Origin: Slackia sp.
GTDB taxonomy: Bacteria > Actinomycetota > Coriobacteriia > Coriobacteriales > Eggerthellaceae
Direction: 5' to 3'
Length of the DNA stretch: 61,241 nucleotides
Assembly (NCBI GenBank): GCA_030525985.1
Contig: JAUNDR010000001.1
Location: forward strand, 30,660 to 91,900
The position numbers and the translations under genes are program-made. Of the stretch, positions 55,996 through 61,241 are shown piece after piece (positions within the stretch are counted from its first letter, which is position 1; every line of letters begins with the position of its first letter). The notes below the pieces were generated by a model. It saw nothing but the letters and a program-made list of their open reading frames with translations, made no database searches and was not told the origin of the DNA.

Positions 55996-56658
55996 CTACT
56001 CCGTTCCCAAAACCAGGCACGACGGATCGTTCGGCTCCGCAATGGGAACCGCCGAGCCGTTCGTCGCCTCGAGCAGCTCTTCGAGCGGCCCGAACTTCAA
56101 CGCGCCGAACTTGCACGCGCGCACGCAGTACGGGTCTTCCTCCCCTATCGCAATCCCCGCCTTCTGGCAGCAATCGCATTTGTCCATCGACACGGAGTTG
56201 TACTGCGGCACCTCGTACGGGCACGCCTGGAAGCAGTACTTGCACCCGATGCAGCGGTTCGGATCGACCTGCACCACGCCATGCTCGTCTTTCGAAATGG
56301 CCCCCGCAGGGCATACCTTCATGCAGCTCGGCTCGGCGCAATGCATGCACGACGTCGAAATGAAGAAGGTCCTGCCGCGGCTGCGTTTGAAAGACGACAC
56401 GCGCCTTCTGTCGGGCGTGTCTTCGGAAAGCTCATTGCCTTCCCGGCACGCTTCGACGCAGCGCCCGCATCCGGAACAGCGCGAGAGCGCCGTCAGGAAG
56501 CCGTACCTGACCTCCGTCGCGTCGGAGCCAGGGCTTGCCTCGCCTGCGGCGGCCGCCTCTTTCGCAGAGACGGCCGTCGTGCCGAGAGCAAGCGCGCAGG
56601 CGCCCGCGGCCGATGCGGCAAGCATCGTCCGACGCGTCACATTCACGCTTTCCCCCAT
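55996..56658 (-). CDS. Tat-exported NrfC-type 4Fe-4S ferredoxin subunit
   Basis: 220 residues. Twin-arginine signal TRRTMLAASAAGACALALG. Four cysteine clusters: CSGCGRCVEAC, CMHCAEPSCMKVC, CIGCKYCFQACP and the split CDCCQ ... PYCVRAC, i.e. four [4Fe-4S] sites as in NrfC/DmsB/PsrB. It should link the NrfD membrane subunit to the triheme/molybdopterin proteins of this operon on the outer face. It follows the short paralogue by 43 bp on the same strand. Confidence 0.92.
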   Translation of the reverse strand: MGESVNVTRRTMLAASAAGACALALGTTAVSAKEAAAAGEASPGSDATEVRYGFLTALSRCSGCGRCVEACREGNELSEDTPDRRRVSSFKRSRGRTFFISTSCMHCAEPSCMKVCPAGAISKDEHGVVQVDPNRCIGCKYCFQACPYEVPQYNSVSMDKCDCCQKAGIAIGEEDPYCVRACKFGALKFGPLEELLEATNGSAVPIAEPNDPSCLVLGTE

Positions 56659-56701
56659 TCGTTTTCCTCGCTTTCTGCGTCCTCGAAAGGACGGACCTCG
56701 A

Positions 56702-57736
56702 CTACTCCTCGACCTCGAACACGGTGCTCGACGCCAAAGGCGACACCGTGCCGTCCTCGGTCACGGCGCGCACGTCGAGCTTGTAGGTGCCCGCAGCTTC
56801 GGGAACGTAGTCGAAGTGCCAATACACCCAATCTTCGGTGTTCGACGAAGACGTGTCGAAGGAGGTCCAGGTTTCCCCGCCGTCCATGGAGAACTCCACG
56901 GCGGTGACCTGGGTGCCGCAGTCGTCGGCATAGCCCTCGAACGCGATCAGGTCGCCCACCTTGAAGGTGTCGCCCACGGTATTGAGGATGTTCACCTTGG
57001 CGCGATATTCCTCATCGGGGCCTTCCACCTCGGGCACCTCTTCGGACACGGACAGCTCGATGTCGGCGACGGCACGGGTGAAGTACTTCGCCACCGTATC
57101 GGGAATCCACACCTGCACACGTTCGCCGTCGGAAAACGCCTTGTCGCCGATCTGGTAGACCAGCAGGGCCTCTTTGTCCATCACGTAAGACAGCGGCATG
57201 GGCAGGCCGTAGCCCTCTTTGTCCTTGAACGTGATCGTATTGACCTCGGGGCCGACGCCCGCCATCTCCACCAGGTCGGACACCTTGACGCCCGTGACGC
57301 TTGCCATGGCGACCGAAGGGCTCATGCCGCACGTGCAGCGCATCTCTTTGCGCTCCGCCTCCATGCGCTCGATCTCGTCGAGGCCGATGGAGTAGACCTG
57401 CTCCACGTTGCCGCCCACGTTGATGTAGTAATCCTCGTGCGTCACCTGGTCGAATGCATACCCCGGCTTCGCGCAGATCGTCGTGGCCGCCGTGCCGAAC
57501 AGGTTGAACACCTCGTCTGCAGGCGTCAGCGTATCCTGCGTGAACGTGAACCCGCCCTGGACGTTCGCCACCTTGTCGTAATCGACCGCGGCGCGCTGCC
57601 AGACATCGATGGGGCCTTCGGCCTTATCGCCTCCCTGGGCGAGGGCGGCCACGGGCATCGTCGCGCCGATGCCGCCGATCACCATGCCGGCGCCGACCGT
57701 GCAGCCCAGCACCTTCAATCCGAAAGAACGTTTCAT
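56702..57736 (-). CDS. Exported haem-less SUOX-like molybdopterin protein, short paralogue (right arm)
   Basis: 344 residues, signal peptide ends near AALAQG (residue 34). It parallels the left short paralogue throughout: VANVQGGFTFTQDTLTPADE, AATTICAKPGY (Cys88, as Cys92 there), RCTCGMSPSVA (Cys134/Cys136), LPMPLSYVMDKEALLVYQIG and the dimerisation segment VTAVEFSMDGGETWTSFDTS. No haem motifs. Its ATG lies 2 bp after the stop of the triheme gene, with AGGAATAGCT before it, so the two are cotranslated. Confidence 0.86.
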   Translation of the reverse strand: MKRSFGLKVLGCTVGAGMVIGGIGATMPVAALAQGGDKAEGPIDVWQRAAVDYDKVANVQGGFTFTQDTLTPADEVFNLFGTAATTICAKPGYAFDQVTHEDYYINVGGNVEQVYSIGLDEIERMEAERKEMRCTCGMSPSVAMASVTGVKVSDLVEMAGVGPEVNTITFKDKEGYGLPMPLSYVMDKEALLVYQIGDKAFSDGERVQVWIPDTVAKYFTRAVADIELSVSEEVPEVEGPDEEYRAKVNILNTVGDTFKVGDLIAFEGYADDCGTQVTAVEFSMDGGETWTSFDTSSSNTEDWVYWHFDYVPEAAGTYKLDVRAVTEDGTVSPLASSTVFEVEE

Positions 57737-57738
57737 AG

Positions 57739-59379
57739 CTATTCCTCCACGTTGCTCTTCGCGGTAACCATGACCTTGTGGATGTATCCGTCGTCGGTCA
57801 CCAGGCCGCTGTCGGTGGTGCCGCGCGCCATCAGCACGTAGCTGCCGTCGGTCTCGGGCGTCCAGGTGAAGTTCCACCACACCCACTGACGCGGGTCGGT
57901 CTGCCCCAGGTCGAACGCGGTCCAAGTCTTTCCGCCGTCCATGGAGAACTCGATCTTGGTCACGGCCTCGTCGAAGGCGTCGGCATAGCCTTCGAAGGTG
58001 AAGGGCTTGCCGGTTTCGATGATCATGCCGTCAGGCACGCCGAGCGTGGTCACGTTGGGCTTGTTCATGTAGGGGCCCTCGTCGTAGCTGTCGAAGCCGT
58101 TCTCGGAGATGGCCGCCCAGTCTTTATCCTCGTCGGTGAGGTGGTAGCCCACGCACTGCTTGACGTTGCCCTGGGCGTCGTTGGCCTCGATCCAGTTGAT
58201 GCAGGGGCTGCCCGAGCTCACATCGAGCGGCTCGCCGCCGATTTCGTAGACCAGGTAGACGTCGTCGAACTTCTCAGGCGAGGTGCCGCGGGTGCTGTGG
58301 TCCTGAGCGCCGTCGGTATGGAACTCGCGACGATCGATGGTCACGCCGGTCACGCCGTCTTTCAGGCCGCCGCCGCGCTCGATCAGCCAGTTCAGCGGAA
58401 TGCCCGTGATTTCGACATTGGAGATGCCGCCGCCGCCCGGCATGTTGTCCAGGCAGTGCATCTTGGAAAGCTTGGTGACGGATGCGCCTTCGGCTTCAGC
58501 CTCGGCGATCAGGTCCTTGAGCTTGGCGGCATAGGGCTCGTTCACCAATCCGTCGATGGTGATCTCCCAGTTGTCCACCATCTCCTGGGGCAGCGGGGTG
58601 TCCTCGCCGTTTTTGCCCATGATGGAGATCAGGTGGTCGTAATCGGAATGGATCCAGTCATAGGTGAACATCTCGTCCATCGTGTTCGTCGTGGTCTGGT
58701 CGAACGTGAACTCGCCTTCGACGTTCTCCTCCTTGACAATGCCGTCCATATGGTCGTATTTGACCTGGTCCCAAAGCTCGACGCCCTCGCCGTTCTCGGT
58801 CATGTTGTGGCAGCTCTGGCATTCGCCGCCGCGCTCTTCGAAGTTCGCGTTGTTGCGCTCGCCGTAATGCACGGCATGCATGAGCGTGCCCATCTCGTAG
58901 CCGTCGTCGTCGCTATGGCACAGCATGCACTGGTCCACGGTGATCCAGTTGTCCAGCACGTCGTTCCAAATGGTCACGTGCGCGTACTCCATGTTGGCCA
59001 ACGTGTCCTTCAGGTCCTCATGGCAGGCGTTGCAGCCGCGGTTGTCCGCATCGAGCCAATAGGTGTTGTACGAGTTGCCCCCTTCGTACGGGCGGTTCCA
59101 GTGGTAGCCCTGGTACTCGGTGGGCGTGCGCTGCACCTTGGTGCCGTCCGCAAGCGTGCGGATTTCAGGCGCGTATTCCTCGTTGATTTCGTTCTGGCGC
59201 TCGTTGACCTCGGCCAGGATGCCTTCCGCAGCCTCGTAGCTGTCGGCGTATTGGGCGTCTTGGGCGACGCTGTCTTCAGGCGCGCTTTGCTGCGCGCATC
59301 CGACGACAAGCGAGCCGGCGACGACGGTCGCGGCGGCAAGCGCCAGCTTCCCTTTGACTCCCCTTCCCTTTTTCGGCAT
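57739..59379 (-). CDS. Triheme cytochrome c lipoprotein with sulfite-oxidase-like molybdopterin domain (right arm)
   Basis: 546 residues. Lipoprotein signal ending LVVGC (Cys28). Haem motifs CNACH (116-120), CMLCH (151-155), CQSCH (187-191), with His169 and His171 as extra ligand candidates, at the same spacing as in the left paralogue. The SUOX-type part begins at MVDNWEITIDGLVNEPYAAK; Cys309 in SKMHCLDNMPGGGG holds the expected molybdenum-ligand position. It leads a four-gene operon with the short paralogue, NrfC-type ferredoxin and NrfD-type subunit. RBS AAAGGGGGAACG. Divergent from the LuxR regulator at 59628. Confidence 0.88.
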   Translation of the reverse strand: MPKKGRGVKGKLALAAATVVAGSLVVGCAQQSAPEDSVAQDAQYADSYEAAEGILAEVNERQNEINEEYAPEIRTLADGTKVQRTPTEYQGYHWNRPYEGGNSYNTYWLDADNRGCNACHEDLKDTLANMEYAHVTIWNDVLDNWITVDQCMLCHSDDDGYEMGTLMHAVHYGERNNANFEERGGECQSCHNMTENGEGVELWDQVKYDHMDGIVKEENVEGEFTFDQTTTNTMDEMFTYDWIHSDYDHLISIMGKNGEDTPLPQEMVDNWEITIDGLVNEPYAAKLKDLIAEAEAEGASVTKLSKMHCLDNMPGGGGISNVEITGIPLNWLIERGGGLKDGVTGVTIDRREFHTDGAQDHSTRGTSPEKFDDVYLVYEIGGEPLDVSSGSPCINWIEANDAQGNVKQCVGYHLTDEDKDWAAISENGFDSYDEGPYMNKPNVTTLGVPDGMIIETGKPFTFEGYADAFDEAVTKIEFSMDGGKTWTAFDLGQTDPRQWVWWNFTWTPETDGSYVLMARGTTDSGLVTDDGYIHKVMVTAKSNVEE

Positions 59380-59556
59380 CGTTCCCCCTTTCCTATGTGC
59401 GCTCCATGCGCTTTTTGCGGCGTGTCTTTTCTTCTTCGCCGCGCCCGACCTTACGCCCGCGCATACGCGCGCGCATCGACGGAAGGGGGCGAAAAAGAAA
59501 GAGGAAAATAAAAACGCCTGGTAAGAGCTATCGCCCGTTTCGGTTGATGGTGGCGT

Positions 59557-59574
59557 TTCGATTACGTTCGATTA
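59557..59574. promoter_or_regulatory. Tandem TTCGATTA repeats in the right divergent promoter region
   Basis: TTCGATTA occurs twice with a period of exactly 10 bp (59557-59564 and 59567-59574), a helical-turn spacing suited to side-by-side protein binding. A degenerate third copy (TTCGGTTG) is 18 bp further left. It lies 53 bp before the LuxR start, within the 248-bp divergent region. Confidence 0.4.
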
Positions 59575-59627
59575 GAATGGGGCATGCGCGCGAAGGGGAG
59601 TCGTATGCCGTGCGCAGGGAGAGTTCC

Positions 59628-61241
59628 ATGTTTGTTCATCCAAGCGCCGCCGCGCGCTCGTCGTCCTATGCCGCCATCGGGTTGATGCTCGTTTTCGTCT
59701 GGTCGTCTTTGACCGACCATATGTTCGGGCTCAGCGAATCGCTGCACGGCGCCGTGAATTCCCGCGTCTTTTTCCTTGCGGGCATCCTGGCGTTTTGCGT
59801 CGTGCTCATCGCTTCGCCGCGCCTGCTCGCCGCCAAGGACGCTTCGCTGAAATTCCTTTTGCCCGCATGCGGCGCCATGGGAACGAGCTGCATCGCCATG
59901 GCTCCGCATCAAACCCTCTTCGACGCAGGATTGCTGTGCGTCTTCGGCCTTATCGCGCTAGGAATCGGCTATTGCTGGTTCGTCACGCGCTACGGGCTTT
60001 TCCTTGCGCGCAACGCATCGCCCTCGCGCATCGTCTACTGCATCGCCGCGGCGCTCATCATGGAGCCTATCGGGCGCAGCCTGCTTGAATCCGTGCTCGA
60101 CCATTCGGCCCTCGTCTGCGTTGCCGTCGCCATGCCGATCGTCTCCATGGTATTGCTGCGCCGCGCATATCGATGGGCATGCGAAGAACCGCTGCGCGCC
60201 GAGCGCGAAGCCGATGGCAGCATCGTTTGCAGCCGGAACGAATCGGCCGCGTCCGACGAAGCGGCCCGCATGGGCGGCGCGCTGCTTCCCGCCGCAAGCC
60301 ATCCGAACGGGCCGATTCCGGCCGCCGTCGAAAACCCGCTGCTCAAACGACGCTTCGTGCTGTTTTTCGCCACGGCGCTGCTCTTGGCCACCGTGCGCAC
60401 GTTAAGCCCCGTGGGAACCTGGGATGCGGAATTCGACCCCGCCCCCATGACCTCGTCGTTCGGACTCGTCGCCATCTATGCGGTCTGCACCGCCCTTTTC
60501 GCCCGATTCACGCTTGCCGACGCGGAGAGCAAGCCGCCGCTTTCCCGCTTTCAACTGGCGTTTTTGCTCATCGTTCTCACAATGCTGGCGTCTATCGTGC
60601 TGCTTTACGTCCAGGGGCCGCAGTCGGCGGTGCTCTATACGCTCATGTGCCTCAACGATTCGTTCGCGCATCTACTCTTCTGGACGGCGGTTGCCTGCAT
60701 GGCACGCAGCCTTCCCATGCCCGCCTACCGCATAGCGGGCATGGGTGCGAGCGCATATGCCGCCTGCTCCATCGCCTGGCTGTTTTTGATCGGCGAATCG
60801 GAGATGATGCAGACGCTTGCCACATTGGCCGCGATCATCACGCTCTACGTGCTGACAATCGTCATCGTGAATACGAACGGGCAGCACCAGACGGCCGCCG
60901 CGCGCGGCGAAGCGCACAAGGCTCACACGGGCGATGCCGAAGAGCGTCCCGAAAAAGCCGCCGTGCAGGCGCCGCCGCAGGACAAGATGGACGCGGGAGC
61001 CCTCGCCGACCGCATCACAGCAAGCATCGAAGAGCGTTGCTCCGAGGTGGCGGGCGATTTCGGCCTTTCGCCGCGCGAAACCGACGTGCTCGTGCTGCTG
61101 GCGCAGGGACGGACGCGCCTCTATGTTCAAGAAGAGCTCGTTTTGTCGGAAAACACCGTGAAGACCCATATCGGCCACATCTACCGCAAGCTCGGCGTGG
61201 GAAACAGGCAGGAGCTGCTCGATCTGGTGTTCGAGAAAAGC
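59628..61241 (+). CDS. Membrane-embedded LuxR-family transcriptional regulator (right arm), truncated by window end
   Basis: 538 codons are present without a stop, so a few may be missing. About twelve hydrophobic segments (SSSYAAIGLMLVFVWSSLTD, FFLAGILAFCVVLIASPRLL) are followed by a linker and a LuxR helix-turn-helix: FGLSPRETDVLVLLAQGRTR ... ENTVKTHIGHIYRKLGVGNR. It parallels the left-arm regulator in length, layout and C-terminal sequence. AGGGAGAGTTCC precedes the ATG. Divergent from the right-arm cytochrome operon and presumably its regulator. Confidence 0.88.
   Translation, partial: MFVHPSAAARSSSYAAIGLMLVFVWSSLTDHMFGLSESLHGAVNSRVFFLAGILAFCVVLIASPRLLAAKDASLKFLLPACGAMGTSCIAMAPHQTLFDAGLLCVFGLIALGIGYCWFVTRYGLFLARNASPSRIVYCIAAALIMEPIGRSLLESVLDHSALVCVAVAMPIVSMVLLRRAYRWACEEPLRAEREADGSIVCSRNESAASDEAARMGGALLPAASHPNGPIPAAVENPLLKRRFVLFFATALLLATVRTLSPVGTWDAEFDPAPMTSSFGLVAIYAVCTALFARFTLADAESKPPLSRFQLAFLLIVLTMLASIVLLYVQGPQSAVLYTLMCLNDSFAHLLFWTAVACMARSLPMPAYRIAGMGASAYAACSIAWLFLIGESEMMQTLATLAAIITLYVLTIVIVNTNGQHQTAAARGEAHKAHTGDAEERPEKAAVQAPPQDKMDAGALADRITASIEERCSEVAGDFGLSPRETDVLVLLAQGRTRLYVQEELVLSENTVKTHIGHIYRKLGVGNRQELLDLVFEKS

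Noticed and set aside
56042-59511. Two long plus-strand frames (56042-57841, 57778-59511) opposite the right cytochrome arm
   Set aside because: Antisense to genes with signal peptides, haem motifs and ribosome sites; no domain recognised.
59400-59627. A LuxR-box palindrome in the right divergent region
   Set aside because: Only direct octamer repeats were found; no convincing inverted repeat of 18-20 bp could be drawn.

Overview
The window is a GC-rich (roughly 60 percent) chromosomal segment that looks like an actinobacterium of the class Coriobacteriia, most likely Eggerthellaceae (Slackia/Eggerthella-like). The pointers are an HspR-controlled dnaK-grpE-dnaJ-hspR-clpB cluster, membrane-embedded LuxR regulators next to exported multihaem cytochrome/molybdopterin proteins and NrfC/NrfD-type partners, and many exported proteins of monoderm type. 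Genus is inference; no 16S or full marker set is present. No prophage, CRISPR array or insertion sequence was recognised.

Layout. 1-7 kb: 5' end of exodeoxyribonuclease III, a VTT-domain membrane protein, a PRC-barrel-like protein with a triplicated C-terminal motif, a YtxH-like protein, a three-gene cluster of mostly single-pass membrane proteins, and serS. 7-19 kb: housekeeping genes (pdxY, tRNA-Leu, hom, initiator tRNA-Met, a thioesterase, an RlmK-like methyltransferase, a Nudix hydrolase coupled to an AONS/KBL-type aminotransferase, an M29 aminopeptidase), an LrgA/LrgB pair and an iron-sulfur flavoprotein. 19-21 kb: a lower-GC patch with a membrane-anchored Mrr-type nuclease and a HAD phosphatase. 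21-36 kb: accessory envelope genes (a 940-residue surface adhesin, an ECF sigma/membrane protein/ABC transporter operon, a cyclase-family hydrolase, an SLH-domain S-layer protein, a thermonuclease, a small anchored repeat protein). 36-40 kb: copper resistance (CsoR and a CopA carrying a C-terminal CopZ-like domain) and a HicAB toxin-antitoxin pair. 40-48 kb: the complete HspR chaperone operon behind a near-consensus promoter and a HAIR-type operator. 48-61 kb: a tyrosine phosphatase, then the most distinctive region.

The 49-61 kb region is a mirror-image locus. Two outward-pointing membrane LuxR regulators (49286-50875 minus; 59628-window end plus) each sit divergently beside an inward-pointing gene pair. 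Each pair encodes a triheme lipoprotein with a sulfite-oxidase-like molybdopterin domain, followed by a shorter haem-less paralogue of the same domain. One arm continues into a Tat-exported four-cluster ferredoxin (NrfC type) and an NrfD-type membrane quinol-interacting subunit. I read this as a duplicated and inverted respiratory reductase (or oxidase) module of unknown substrate, with a single membrane electron-entry unit and two separate membrane sensors. It is the best candidate here for an undescribed system.

Regulatory signals read directly from the sequence include the dnaK promoter with its HAIR element, a CsoR operator palindrome beside the csoR start, and several hairpin terminators. 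Start codons were chosen by Shine-Dalgarno position and family length; several differ from the longest possible frame, including non-ATG starts for the ECF sigma factor (TTG), its membrane partner (GTG) and the VTT protein (GTG).
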